43,648 bases of DNA from an uncultured Pseudomonadota bacterium (lineage in GTDB: Bacteria; Pseudomonadota; Gammaproteobacteria; Ga0077536). Both the position numbers and the translations under genes were made by a program. The notes under the pieces are model-generated. The model did not search any database and was not told the DNA's origin. It saw only the letters and a program-made list of their open reading frames with translations. The stretch lies in assembly GCA_902557415.1 (NCBI GenBank), contig CACEAA010000011.1, positions 1-43,648 of the forward strand. Reading direction: 5' to 3'. Shown here one piece after another: positions 16,581-25,133 of this stretch (positions within the stretch are counted from its first letter, which is position 1; each line of letters starts with the position of its first letter).

Positions 16581-18362
16581 GTGTTTAGAAAAATAATTGC
16601 CATGTCGTTGATAGCTCTATTCTGGGGCTTTGACGCAGTGGCCGAAGAGTTGCGATTAGCTAATCAAAACGCTGATCATACTAATTGGCTCACTTATGGC
16701 CAAGGCCATAAAAATCAGCGATTTAGTAATTTGCGACAAATAACCGAGGACAATGTAGCTGCATTGCGTCCAGCCTGGATCTTTCAAACTGGTATTTTGG
16801 GCACCTTCCCAACTAACCCGCTGGTGGTGGATGGCATTATGTATATCACGACACCTTTTAACCATGTATTCGCTATAGACGCTCGTACTGGGGTAAAAAT
16901 ATGGCATTACGCGCACGATATTCGCCAAGAAAAATTGTGCTGTGGTTCTCATAATAGGGGTGTTGCGTGGGGATATGGTCGATTATTTATGATAACAGCT
17001 GATGCTAGGCTAGTGGCATTGGACGCATCAAATGGCCGGCTAATATGGGATGTGCCGATGGTCGATCCTATGTCAGGAGATAGCTCAGATCTTGATAGCA
17101 TCAAGACTTATACGAATAACACGAAGAAAAACTTCGATAGTATGACAAAATTTGCCGGCAACATGGCTCCAGTAGTATACGACGGTAAAGTTTTTGTGGG
17201 AGTAAGTGGCACTGGCTATAGTGCAAATCTTGCCACTGCCGAAGGTGGAAATAAAAATTTAGAGCTGCTTGGTAAGCCAGGAATTAGGCCAGGCTTAAGG
17301 GCATTTATGTCAGCTTACGATATCGAAACTGGCACTCTTGAGTGGCGCTGGTATGTTACGGCGTCTAGCGGTTGGGAAGGGGATTTCGCTATAACTAACA
17401 GTTTTGGCGATAGCTACGATCGTGATGTTTCTCTAGAACGAGAGCTTGCAAGAAAAAATAGTGATGGATGGAAGAGAGGAGGAGGATCGATTTACGGTTC
17501 TCCATCAATCGATCATGAGCTGGGGTTACTTTATGTCGGCACAGGCAACCCTGCCCCGACTTATTCTGACGAAGAGCGACCCGGCGACAATTTGTACACA
17601 TCTTCCCTAGTCGCGTTAGATACTAATACTGGTAAGCTTGTGTGGCACTACCAGATCGTGCCACATGACATTTGGGGTTACGATGTGGCTGCTCCGCCGG
17701 TTTTGTTTCCTCTGACCACCACTGATGGCGCAGTAGTGAAGGCTGTTTCGATTGTGTCAAAATCTGGCTGGCTTTATGTTTTTGACCGAGTGACAGGTAA
17801 GCTCTTAAAACGGTCTCAACCGTTTGTACCTCAGAGCCCAAATATGTTCGCGAGGCCTACGTTTCAGGGTGTTGAGATAGCACCAGGCGCCGCTGGGGGC
17901 GCTAATTGGCCTCCTTCTTCTTATAGTAGACTCACCGAATGGATGTATGTAGTAGCATCTCATCGACCCACTATTTATCGCCTCGAGAAAAGTGATGAAG
18001 GTAAGCTATTGAATGTGCTCGATTTCGCCCCCCACCTGCCAAATTCGGGCAGAGTTGTAGCTATTGATCCGGTAACCGGTCAAATAAAATGGAGTAAGAA
18101 AACCGATCTGCCAGTGATTTCTGGCGTCACCACTACCGCGACTGGGCTATTATTTCACGGTCAATCAAATGGGGATTTCGTTGCTCGAAGTGCTCGGGAT
18201 GGTTCTAGATTATGGAAGTTTCAGACAGGAGCGGGAGTAAATGCGCCTCCAATTACTTATAGTATCGAAGACAAACAGTTCGTGGCCGTGGCATCTGGAG
18301 GACATGCACTATTTGGCTATCCAAAGGGAGATGCTATCGTAAGTTTTTCCTTACCTGATTGA
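16581..18362 (+). CDS. Periplasmic PQQ-dependent dehydrogenase-like beta-propeller protein, altered active site
   Basis: A 593-residue secreted eight-bladed quinoprotein homologue. The GTG start has GGGAGGA upstream and yields a signal peptide ending near DAVAEE. Propeller repeats of the type VVDGIMYITTPFNHVFAIDARTGVKIW recur throughout. The adjacent-cysteine ring is at 120-121 (LCCGSHNRG) and the metal-ligand Asn is in GNPAP (Asn323). The block where methanol/ethanol and glucose dehydrogenases have HDxWD reads HDIWGYD (362-368), so the catalytic Asp position is Gly366. The GAE block that supplies the calcium-ligand Glu reads SGTG, next to an insertion of roughly 25-30 residues. It has no cytochrome domain. 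It may use other residues, another substrate, or be non-enzymatic. It converges with the crotonase gene. Confidence 0.85.
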   Translation: MFRKIIAMSLIALFWGFDAVAEELRLANQNADHTNWLTYGQGHKNQRFSNLRQITEDNVAALRPAWIFQTGILGTFPTNPLVVDGIMYITTPFNHVFAIDARTGVKIWHYAHDIRQEKLCCGSHNRGVAWGYGRLFMITADARLVALDASNGRLIWDVPMVDPMSGDSSDLDSIKTYTNNTKKNFDSMTKFAGNMAPVVYDGKVFVGVSGTGYSANLATAEGGNKNLELLGKPGIRPGLRAFMSAYDIETGTLEWRWYVTASSGWEGDFAITNSFGDSYDRDVSLERELARKNSDGWKRGGGSIYGSPSIDHELGLLYVGTGNPAPTYSDEERPGDNLYTSSLVALDTNTGKLVWHYQIVPHDIWGYDVAAPPVLFPLTTTDGAVVKAVSIVSKSGWLYVFDRVTGKLLKRSQPFVPQSPNMFARPTFQGVEIAPGAAGGANWPPSSYSRLTEWMYVVASHRPTIYRLEKSDEGKLLNVLDFAPHLPNSGRVVAIDPVTGQIKWSKKTDLPVISGVTTTATGLLFHGQSNGDFVARSARDGSRLWKFQTGAGVNAPPITYSIEDKQFVAVASGGHALFGYPKGDAIVSFSLPD

Positions 18363-18370
18363 GGATTTGA

Positions 18371-19159
18371 TTAGTGCCCAATGAAGCGACCTTTACGTTT
18401 TTCTTTGAATGCTGTTATAGCCTCGCTATGGTCGGGACCACTTTTTGCAATGGCGATATGCGATGCAATGAGATCGAGATTACTCGCCATATCGGTGTCC
18501 ATACCGTGTATCACCGCCTGCTTAGTTAGGCGCACTGATAATGGGGGATTCTCAGCGATATCGGATGCCAGCTTGTATGTTCTGTCCGCAAGCTCCTCGT
18601 CGGGCCATACGTGGTTTATCATTCCAATATTATAAGCTTCGTTTGCGTCAATAAAATTACCCGCTAGAAGTATTTCTAATGCTTTGGACTTCCCAATTAT
18701 CCTCGGTAACAACCAAGCCCCTCCACCTCCTGGAAGAAGACCTATATTACAATAGGTTTCTGCCATTCTCACGCTTTCCCCAGCTACTCGGATATCGCAG
18801 GCTAGTGCAAGATCGAGGCCTCCGCCGGCCGCAACGCCATTAATACTCGCTATTATAGGTTTTGTTACATGTTCTAGCTTTTTTGGAAATGCTTGGATAA
18901 TATTTTTGATATACGCTTTTGTCACATCAGGTCTATTGTCTACCTCTGGTCCCATTAGTGTAACATCTCCTCCAGAACAGAATCCTTTTCCCGCGCCAGT
19001 TAAGACGAGTACTCTGATATCATCGTTGCGTTCGCATTCGTCTACCAAAGCCACTAGACGGAGAAGCATCTCATCGCTGAAAGCATTCAATTTTTCTGGA
19101 TTATTTAATGTTAATGTAGCAATGTGGTTGCGGATTTCTATTAGGACGCTTTCAGGCAT
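18371..19159 (-). CDS. Enoyl-CoA hydratase/isomerase family protein
   Basis: A 262-residue crotonase-fold enzyme acting on CoA thioesters in the cytoplasm. The oxyanion-hole blocks are GAGKGFCSGGDVTLMG (from about 54) and INGVAAGGGLDLALACDIR (about 105-123), followed by the IGLLPGGGGAWLLPRIIGKSKALEILLAG block. The second catalytic Glu of crotonase seems kept (KALEILL), while the first position reads as a non-acidic residue in my hand alignment. That could mean isomerase-type chemistry. The C-terminal FKEKRKGRFIGH is typical. The start has GGGAG at 7 nt. It converges with the PQQ protein and is divergent from the M18 aminopeptidase. Confidence 0.88.
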   Translation of the reverse strand: MPESVLIEIRNHIATLTLNNPEKLNAFSDEMLLRLVALVDECERNDDIRVLVLTGAGKGFCSGGDVTLMGPEVDNRPDVTKAYIKNIIQAFPKKLEHVTKPIIASINGVAAGGGLDLALACDIRVAGESVRMAETYCNIGLLPGGGGAWLLPRIIGKSKALEILLAGNFIDANEAYNIGMINHVWPDEELADRTYKLASDIAENPPLSVRLTKQAVIHGMDTDMASNLDLIASHIAIAKSGPDHSEAITAFKEKRKGRFIGH

Positions 19160-19238
19160 AGTTTTGCTCCCGCTTGTTGATCGACAAATTTAAAATTGTA
19201 AGTGGGTCGTGAACAAATAATTAGTTAGAATACAACTT

Positions 19239-20552
19239 ATGTCTAAAATAAATCATACACAAGCGCTCATCGAGTTTATTGATAAATCCCCAACGCCATT
19301 TCATGCCGTTGAAAATATGAGACAACTATTGTTGACGAATAAATTTGTTGAATTACGTGAAGACGAAAGTTGGTCGCTTGAGGCTTCCGGACAATACTTT
19401 ACGACTCGTAACGGTTCTTCTATTGTTGCGTTTAGAGTCGGTGACGAATTGTCTCGAGGCTTTCGAATGATAGGTGCGCATACAGACAGTCCATGTTTAC
19501 GTCTGAAACCTAATCCTACAAACGAAGCCAATGGTTACGTAACCTTTGGCGTGGAAGTTTATGGGGGGGCGTTGTTGAACCCATGGTTCGATCGAGACTT
19601 ATCGATTGGGGGGCGCGTAGTTTTAAAAAAAGCGAACGGTGACCTGGTAAGTAGCTTAGTAAATTTAGAAGAACCTGTTGCCTTTATACCTAGTCTTGCA
19701 ATTCATCTGGATAGAGACGCAAACAATAAACGATCGATAAACGCTCAAACCATGCTACCACCTCTGGTAGGAATGGCCGGAAATTCAGTGTTTGACTTCT
19801 CTGGACTCGTGCTCCAACATCTATTAGACGGTGGAAAATGTGGACCTAAGGACCTGTTGTCAGATTTCGAGCTGTCTTTATTTGATATCAACGGCGGGAA
19901 AGAAGTAGGGGCTAACAGGGAATTTCTGGCAAGCGCTAGGTTAGATAATTTACTGAGTTGCTGGCTGGGGCTGCAAGCACTATTAACATCCAGATCAAAG
20001 TCGGTTAACCAACTCATTGTGTGTAATGACCACGAGGAAGTTGGTAGTGGTTCTTTCGTAGGAGCTAAAAGTAATTTTTTAAGTGGGGTACTAAGACGGC
20101 TGAGTCAGGATGAAGTTGGTTTTCAAAAAATGATAGCGAAATCATTATTAGTTTCTACCGATAATGCTCATGCACTTCATCCCAACTTTCCAGAAAAACA
20201 TGATTCGTCGCATGGTCCTCTGATAAATCAGGGGCCAGTATTAAAAATTAACAGTAATCAAGCATATGCTACAAATAGTGAATCCGCAGCGCTACTCCGC
20301 TCTGCTGCAACTCGGGCAGGATTGAAGCTGCAAAACTTTGTTGTGAGGTCTGATATGGCCTGCGGCAGCACCATAGGACCATTGACTGCCTCCCAGCTGG
20401 GAATAAGAACAGTAGACGTCGGCGTTCCAACGTTCGGAATGCACTCGGTTCGAGAGCTTGCGGGATGTAAGGATATCGAGTCCATGCGCCTTCTTTTAGA
20501 GGCTGTTCTAGAGCTCGACTCCCTCGTGGTAGAGGACAGCTGGCTTAGCTAG
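19239..20552 (+). CDS. apeB: M18 family aminopeptidase
   Basis: A 437-residue zinc aminopeptidase of the aspartyl-aminopeptidase family. The N-terminus FIDKSPTPFHAVENM is diagnostic. Dinuclear-metal site blocks are GAHTDSPCLRLKP, ARLDNLLSCWLG, NDHEEVGSGSFVGAKS, STDNAHALHPNFPEKHD and the C-terminal TFGMHSVRELAG. The length is standard. There is no signal peptide, so it is cytoplasmic and probably works in peptide turnover like PepN 3 kb away. There is no clear ribosome-binding site. Its last 8 bp overlap the end of the convergent SnoaL-like gene. Confidence 0.93.
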   Translation: MSKINHTQALIEFIDKSPTPFHAVENMRQLLLTNKFVELREDESWSLEASGQYFTTRNGSSIVAFRVGDELSRGFRMIGAHTDSPCLRLKPNPTNEANGYVTFGVEVYGGALLNPWFDRDLSIGGRVVLKKANGDLVSSLVNLEEPVAFIPSLAIHLDRDANNKRSINAQTMLPPLVGMAGNSVFDFSGLVLQHLLDGGKCGPKDLLSDFELSLFDINGGKEVGANREFLASARLDNLLSCWLGLQALLTSRSKSVNQLIVCNDHEEVGSGSFVGAKSNFLSGVLRRLSQDEVGFQKMIAKSLLVSTDNAHALHPNFPEKHDSSHGPLINQGPVLKINSNQAYATNSESAALLRSAATRAGLKLQNFVVRSDMACGSTIGPLTASQLGIRTVDVGVPTFGMHSVRELAGCKDIESMRLLLEAVLELDSLVVEDSWLS

Positions 20553-20949
20553 GTGAAGCGCCATCAATCTGACCATGTAAGGGTCCTTGATGCCAGCAAA
20601 TAAGACTCCACTCGTCTTTGCGCTTTAACCACGTTTGTGTGAACGTCATAAAACGTTGGCGGAAACCGCAGTCTCTTGGTTTGCCTCTAAAAGTTGCGTA
20701 TCCAGATACTATTCCAGTAGTACCTCTTGTTTGGTATCTCATTTCACGCGGGACCCACTGGAATGACTCCCAGTTCGGCACGTGAAACCCGATATGGTCT
20801 ACGAAATCAGCCTTAGAGAACCTCCAAGGGATATCTTCGTCAAATATCACCATATCATCTGCCATTAATCCGTATACTGTCTCTAGCTCGCCTGCGTTTA
20901 GTCCGCTCGCCCAAGTCTCAAAGATATCTTCTAAATTATTGGTCGCCAT
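20545..20949 (-). CDS. SnoaL-like / NTF2-fold protein
   Basis: A 134-residue single-domain protein of the NTF2/SnoaL superfamily: an N-terminal helix pair (LEDIFETWASGLNAGELETVYGLMADDMVIFDEDIP) followed by a strongly twisted sheet rich in W and F, ending WSLICWHQGPL. Such folds serve as cyclases, isomerases, dehydratases or binding proteins. Start at 20949 rather than two codons earlier, because AGGAG then has an 8-9 nt spacing. It is the last gene of a seven-gene same-strand run, 23 bp after another NTF2-fold gene, and overlaps the apeB stop by 8 bp. The substrate is unknown. Confidence 0.75.
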   Translation of the reverse strand: MATNNLEDIFETWASGLNAGELETVYGLMADDMVIFDEDIPWRFSKADFVDHIGFHVPNWESFQWVPREMRYQTRGTTGIVSGYATFRGKPRDCGFRQRFMTFTQTWLKRKDEWSLICWHQGPLHGQIDGASPS

Positions 20950-20972
20950 AACCATCTTCTCCTAGTGCAATT

Positions 20973-21443
20973 TTATATTGTTTGATCTGCCCATCCCTCG
21001 AGGTGTGCCGCATAGAACTGTGAGTCTACTTTCAAAGAGCGAAACAACCACCGGGAATCTATTTGTTGGTACTCTTCAGTATAGGCAGACAACAGCCATT
21101 TCGATTCCGCGACACCTTCTTCATTATTCACTGTGCAAGGCATGATTAGCCTCCATTTTCCATCTGCTTTATCGCCATTAACAGTGATGATAGGATTCAT
21201 GACGAGGTGCGCGGCGAAAACGATACTGCCTGACGCACTTTCGAAGAAATTTTTAATAGCCTGTTTCCCTACGTGTCGGCCAAATTCAGGGCCACCATCC
21301 CACACACCATCCTCTATAAATAGGCTTGCAAGTCCTTCGGGATCATAATTATTATCACAGTAGCTGCAATAGATTGCTTTCAGCTTTTTTATGTTCTCGA
21401 TAGCGGTGAGTTCAGCAATTTGCGAGTTTAGATCAGTTGACAT
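20973..21443 (-). CDS. SnoaL_4-type NTF2-fold protein (LinA/scytalone-dehydratase-like)
   Basis: A 156-residue protein with the layout of SnoaL_4 members: AELTAIENIKKLKAIYCSYCDNN at the N-terminus with Asp30 at the position of the LinA catalytic Asp, then AAHLVMNPIITVNGDKADGKWRL with His79 at the position of the catalytic His. Those residues make a dehydratase or isomerase role conceivable. The ATG at 21443 has a strong GGGAGG 5 nt upstream; the longer ORF reading does not. It is the sixth gene of the run, between MaoC and the second NTF2-fold gene. Confidence 0.78.
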   Translation of the reverse strand: MSTDLNSQIAELTAIENIKKLKAIYCSYCDNNYDPEGLASLFIEDGVWDGGPEFGRHVGKQAIKNFFESASGSIVFAAHLVMNPIITVNGDKADGKWRLIMPCTVNNEEGVAESKWLLSAYTEEYQQIDSRWLFRSLKVDSQFYAAHLEGWADQTI

Positions 21444-21478
21444 ACATCCTCCCTGTTTGATGTTTTTTCCTAAATCTG

Positions 21479-21937
21479 TCAACGTGAATTCTTTCGGGAA
21501 AACATCACTGTATCTTTGTAGTGTAAGACGACTTTATCGTTTTGATTAATTAATTGGAAGAAGAACGTTAATATTCCTCTGTCGGACTTCGATTTCGAAG
21601 GCCGTGTGGCGAGGCACTCGATTTCAAGACTAATGTTGTCTTCAGGATAAACAGGCAGTGGGAAGCGCATCTCGTCAAAACCGAGTGCACCTATCACTGC
21701 GTCAGTCCAGTTCGCCTGATTCAACATCCATTGCTTGATACAAAGAGTGTATTGGCCTGATGCTGTGATGTCTTTATAACCCTTTTCGATAGCTTTCTCT
21801 TGCGAAAGATGAATAGGCAGAGGATCCCATTTACGATTGAACTCTAATAACTCAGACCTTGTTACCGCGTATGGACCGAGTTTGAGTCGGTCCCCAACAT
21901 TGATATCTTCAAAGAAAAGGGATCCTCTATCTTTCAT
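21479..21937 (-). CDS. MaoC-like (R)-hydratase / hot-dog fold protein
   Basis: A 152-residue hot-dog-fold protein. The opening LFFEDINVGDRLKLGPYAVTRSELLEFNRKWDPLPIHLS has the hydratase-2 motif in the form D38-P-L-P-I-H43, retaining the Asp and His of (R)-specific enoyl-CoA hydratases. The VYPEDNISLEIECLATRPSKS strand follows. It would hydrate or dehydrate an enoyl-CoA or related thioester in the cytoplasm. No clear ribosome-binding site lies before the ATG, but the 36-bp spacing to the VOC gene upstream suggests co-transcription. It is the fifth gene of the seven-gene run. Confidence 0.85.
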   Translation of the reverse strand: MKDRGSLFFEDINVGDRLKLGPYAVTRSELLEFNRKWDPLPIHLSQEKAIEKGYKDITASGQYTLCIKQWMLNQANWTDAVIGALGFDEMRFPLPVYPEDNISLEIECLATRPSKSKSDRGILTFFFQLINQNDKVVLHYKDTVMFSRKNSR

Positions 21938-21973
21938 GAAAGTACTAATTAGTAAGACCGACTACTAATCGCG

Positions 21974-22342
21974 TTATCCCATCTTAAAAAAGACAAGTTT
22001 ATTCCCATCTAGATCTCTGATATATCCACCATAAAATGCATCAGTTCTATTACCTGGTGCGCCCTCATTTTGAGCACCGAGGGCAAGTGCTTTTGCATGC
22101 ACTCTATCTACTTCTTCGTGAGAAGCACAACTGATACCTAGCATTGAACCATTCCCAACGGTTGCAGGTTGGCCATCGAACGGCAGCAGCACAGCTACTG
22201 TCGGCTTATCTTCACCGGTCCCCCACATCACCATGCGATCATTTTCCATGACTCGACCGCCACCCATTTCTGATAGAAGCTCATCATAGAACTTCGATGC
22301 GCGCCCCAAGTCATTTGTACCCAGTGTTGTATAGCCTTTCAT
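21974..22342 (-). CDS. VOC superfamily (glyoxalase/bleomycin-resistance-like) protein
   Basis: A 122-residue protein with the paired beta-alpha-beta-beta-beta modules of the vicinal-oxygen-chelate fold: LGTNDLGRASKFYDELLSEMGG at the start and YGGYIRDLDGNKLVFFKM at the end. Members include glyoxalases, extradiol dioxygenases, epimerases and binding proteins. The metal ligands are not complete by eye, so the activity is open. GGAG precedes the ATG. It lies 15 bp after the GST-like gene on the same strand and belongs to the seven-gene run. Confidence 0.83.
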   Translation of the reverse strand: MKGYTTLGTNDLGRASKFYDELLSEMGGGRVMENDRMVMWGTGEDKPTVAVLLPFDGQPATVGNGSMLGISCASHEEVDRVHAKALALGAQNEGAPGNRTDAFYGGYIRDLDGNKLVFFKMG

Positions 22343-22357
22343 TATTATTCTCCGTTT

Positions 22358-23200
22358 TTAAAATACTATTGGCAGTTCGAGGTAGTTTTTATAGATGTAG
22401 TCTCTATGTTCTTCCAAACTCTGACTCAAGGACTTGAGAACTTCGTTTTCTGAACACTCATAAAAAGGACGAAAGTCTGTCGCCATAGGGCAGCGTTTCT
22501 GCTCCATAGGTTTAAAGAGGCCAAAAAAGCACGCGTGATAGATATCCAGGGCTGATAAAGAATCACCGATTAAATATTTGGAGCCAATTTTTTTCTGTGC
22601 CGCCAACTGCTCATTTAATTGATTAAACACACCTGCTATTCGAGCGTTTGACGCTTCTGCCGCCTTTTCAGAATAGCCATATTTTTCTGCTAAAGCATCC
22701 CATAGGTTTGTATCGCCATTACTTTCGGCCGCAACTCGGTATCCAGTTTTCACGAGAACATGCCTTCCCATCCAGCCAGCACCAAACTCACCTGCTAGCT
22801 CATTAATAAGACCAAACATAAGCACTCTATCTGCCGGATTCTCGGGAACTAGACGAGGTTCAGGCTCTAGTCGCTCAGCCAGATTAAGCTGATCGCTCCA
22901 AGTAAATCGTGGCCTTTCGTCTTGCCAAATTGCGACTGGTGCACTTGATTGACTAGTCCATGCTATTAGCTCGCTTTGTGATCCGCCCATCCCTAGCCCA
23001 AGATCTGACTCGCCTCGATTGGCAGTTTTTACCGATGTGTAGGACAACCCTTTCACGTAAAATATGCCTTTACACGATTCTCGCCAAGGCCCTGGAATAG
23101 GATAAGCACCCAGTACCATCCTTAGGCCCGACATCTCACGAGCATCTTCGACATCTACATACTTATTTTTTACATCTGTAAGTTCGATTCGATCTGACAT
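22358..23200 (-). CDS. Divergent glutathione S-transferase-like protein
   Basis: About 280 residues, larger than a typical GST. A thioredoxin-like first half can be followed (IFYVKGLSYTSVKT, then SAPVAIWQDERPRFTW). The C-terminal helical region contains FNQLNEQLAAQKKIGSKYLIGDSLSALDIYHACFFGLF, where GDSLSALD is the usual GST N-capping box. The usual ES-type glutathione-contact motif is replaced by WSDQLNLAERL, so glutathione binding is uncertain. Start at 23200: GGAG lies 9 nt upstream and the preceding PQQ gene stops 4 nt before it, which suggests translational coupling. A GTG at 23221 would overlap that gene. Confidence 0.72.
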   Translation of the reverse strand: MSDRIELTDVKNKYVDVEDAREMSGLRMVLGAYPIPGPWRESCKGIFYVKGLSYTSVKTANRGESDLGLGMGGSQSELIAWTSQSSAPVAIWQDERPRFTWSDQLNLAERLEPEPRLVPENPADRVLMFGLINELAGEFGAGWMGRHVLVKTGYRVAAESNGDTNLWDALAEKYGYSEKAAEASNARIAGVFNQLNEQLAAQKKIGSKYLIGDSLSALDIYHACFFGLFKPMEQKRCPMATDFRPFYECSENEVLKSLSQSLEEHRDYIYKNYLELPIVF

Positions 23201-23204
23201 CTGC

Positions 23205-25040
23205 TTATTCTCCGTTAACACTGAGCGCGATCAGCGCATTTCCAGGGATCCACATGTTCCACATGCCATACCCTGAGTTCACGTATACGTGTCCCTGCGC
23301 AATTGCGGGCCCAGGACCATTAATTGATCCGCCAACGGCCTTTACTCCATTTACAGTGGAATAAGTATTCAAAGTGTTATATTCCCATATGATCTCGCCC
23401 GTTTCAGAGTCGTACGCTCGCAGATGGCCGTCAAGGCTGCCTGAGAAGACTACTCCGTCTAACGCAGTCACCGCGGCGAGTTGCCCGGTATTACACTTTT
23501 CTATCCCATTACAGACGGTTTTTGACGGACCAGTTTTCCAAACAATTTTTCCAGTATTTAAATTGACTGCGCTTATTGAGCCGGCTTCGCCTGGCCCTAA
23601 TTCCCATGCTCCAGCTATTGCAACATATGCTTTATCATTGTCGACCGCGAAGCCCCATTCGATCCCACCGACAATCCCGCCCGGACCGACTTCGACTTTC
23701 CATTTCAAACTACCATCATTAGGGTCCAGAGCATAAAGCCACCCCGATTTTTGCCCCGCTAAAAGAAGTCGCTCACCTTGAGCGTTAGTAGTTAGAACTG
23801 GTGAGCTACCAAAATCTAGGTCGGGCCCATGGTTCTCGGGACAGCCTGGATCGTCGCCTGAGGTTATACAAGCTACTGTGAACGCATCACCGGCAAGAGT
23901 TTGGGTCGTCCATTTGACTTCTCCGGTATCCATGTCGAAAGCCATTACAGCGTCAGATTCAGGCGCGGCTGGTACAGAATAGCTATCACCCGTCACTACA
24001 TAGATGCTTCGGGTTTCAGGGTCTACAGTAGGTGCCGTCCAAACTGCCGCGCCACTTGGCGCCCACAATTGAGTCCCCACCGAATTTTTTCCTCGTTTGC
24101 TAGGCGCCTCAGCGATTGTTCGAGTTTTCCACAGTGTTTCACCGTTGTCGGCATCGACACTCATCACACCGCCTCTAAAGGTACAGCACTCGTAGTCATG
24201 CATTGACCCCGCAACCTCTTCGAGAGACGACAATGGTATATATAATCGATTTTCGTGATACACAGGGGTTCCCGTGATTCGCGCATGGTCGTGATCATCC
24301 GCTTGTATTGTCCAGTTTTCCTTCCCAGTGTTCGGGTCAAGGGAATAGGCTCTTCCCGCTAGATCTCCGAAAAATAGACTGATGGTACCGTTTTTAAGTT
24401 CGCCAAGAGTCATTGCGGTTCGGATGCCACCGCTGGCTTCATATACCCAAAGAGCACAACCCGAATCCGCATCAAGTGCAATTACTAATCCAGACCAAGT
24501 ACCAAAATATAATCGCCCATCAGCCACCGCAGGTTGACCCGACATACTTGATACGCCCGGTACACCAAAAGCCCATTTATACTTAAGGTTAGGGACATCT
24601 GTTTTTGATAGACCAGCATTTACCGCTTTCTGATAACGAGTATTAGCTGAGTCATTACCCCAGCTATTCCAACCAGAGTTGGCTCGTGTCACCTTGCCGT
24701 CAAGTGCTATTTCACAGTATGCCTCAGGAGGAATTGCAGCTGCTCCAGAAGCATAATCGCCTAGCGATTTACCCGTGACATATTCAGTTACTGCTCGTCG
24801 CTCTTCGTGCGATAAGTCTCTCGTATAGGGAGCCATGACTCCGCTGCTTATCGTAGAATAGACCTCTAGCGCGTCTCGTTTTTTTAAGTCTTCCCGACTT
24901 GGCATTCGAACCATTTCTCTTTCGTGACAGTAAGCACAATTCGCTTGATATACTAAGGCGCCTTCATTCTCCTCGTGATGGGCTGCGAAAACACCCGAAC
25001 TTACGCTTACGAACAACATTCCTAATATTAAAACTCGCAC
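23205..25040 (-). CDS. Cytochrome c-PQQ dehydrogenase (polyvinyl-alcohol-dehydrogenase-like)
   Basis: A 611-residue periplasmic quinohemoprotein. GTG start with GGGGAGA upstream, then a signal peptide ending near SGVFAA. An N-terminal c-type heme site CAYCH is at 35-39 with a probable axial Met69. The rest is a PQQ-type propeller with repeats such as VADGRLYFGTWSGLVIALDADSGCALW. It has adjacent cysteines in DYECCTFRGG, and GPDLDFGSSPVL near the middle. Heme-before-propeller order and these blocks resemble cytochrome-type polyvinyl alcohol dehydrogenases. Expected chemistry is oxidation of a secondary or polymeric alcohol with electrons leaving via the heme. It is second in the seven-gene run and coupled to the GST-like gene. 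The true substrate is unknown. Confidence 0.88.
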   Translation of the reverse strand: MRVLILGMLFVSVSSGVFAAHHEENEGALVYQANCAYCHEREMVRMPSREDLKKRDALEVYSTISSGVMAPYTRDLSHEERRAVTEYVTGKSLGDYASGAAAIPPEAYCEIALDGKVTRANSGWNSWGNDSANTRYQKAVNAGLSKTDVPNLKYKWAFGVPGVSSMSGQPAVADGRLYFGTWSGLVIALDADSGCALWVYEASGGIRTAMTLGELKNGTISLFFGDLAGRAYSLDPNTGKENWTIQADDHDHARITGTPVYHENRLYIPLSSLEEVAGSMHDYECCTFRGGVMSVDADNGETLWKTRTIAEAPSKRGKNSVGTQLWAPSGAAVWTAPTVDPETRSIYVVTGDSYSVPAAPESDAVMAFDMDTGEVKWTTQTLAGDAFTVACITSGDDPGCPENHGPDLDFGSSPVLTTNAQGERLLLAGQKSGWLYALDPNDGSLKWKVEVGPGGIVGGIEWGFAVDNDKAYVAIAGAWELGPGEAGSISAVNLNTGKIVWKTGPSKTVCNGIEKCNTGQLAAVTALDGVVFSGSLDGHLRAYDSETGEIIWEYNTLNTYSTVNGVKAVGGSINGPGPAIAQGHVYVNSGYGMWNMWIPGNALIALSVNGE

Positions 25041-25133
25041 TCTAATCTCCCCGTGTGACTATTTCATATGCCTAATTATTACAAAATTAATCCTACTTTC
25101 GGTAGCAGTTTTTTCCTCTTGTCGAGACAGGTT

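Noticed and set aside
16581-18362. Calling this protein a lanthanide-dependent methanol dehydrogenase because of the Asp two residues after WG.
   Set aside because: The catalytic Asp and the Glu ligand are missing, so the XoxF pattern is not met.
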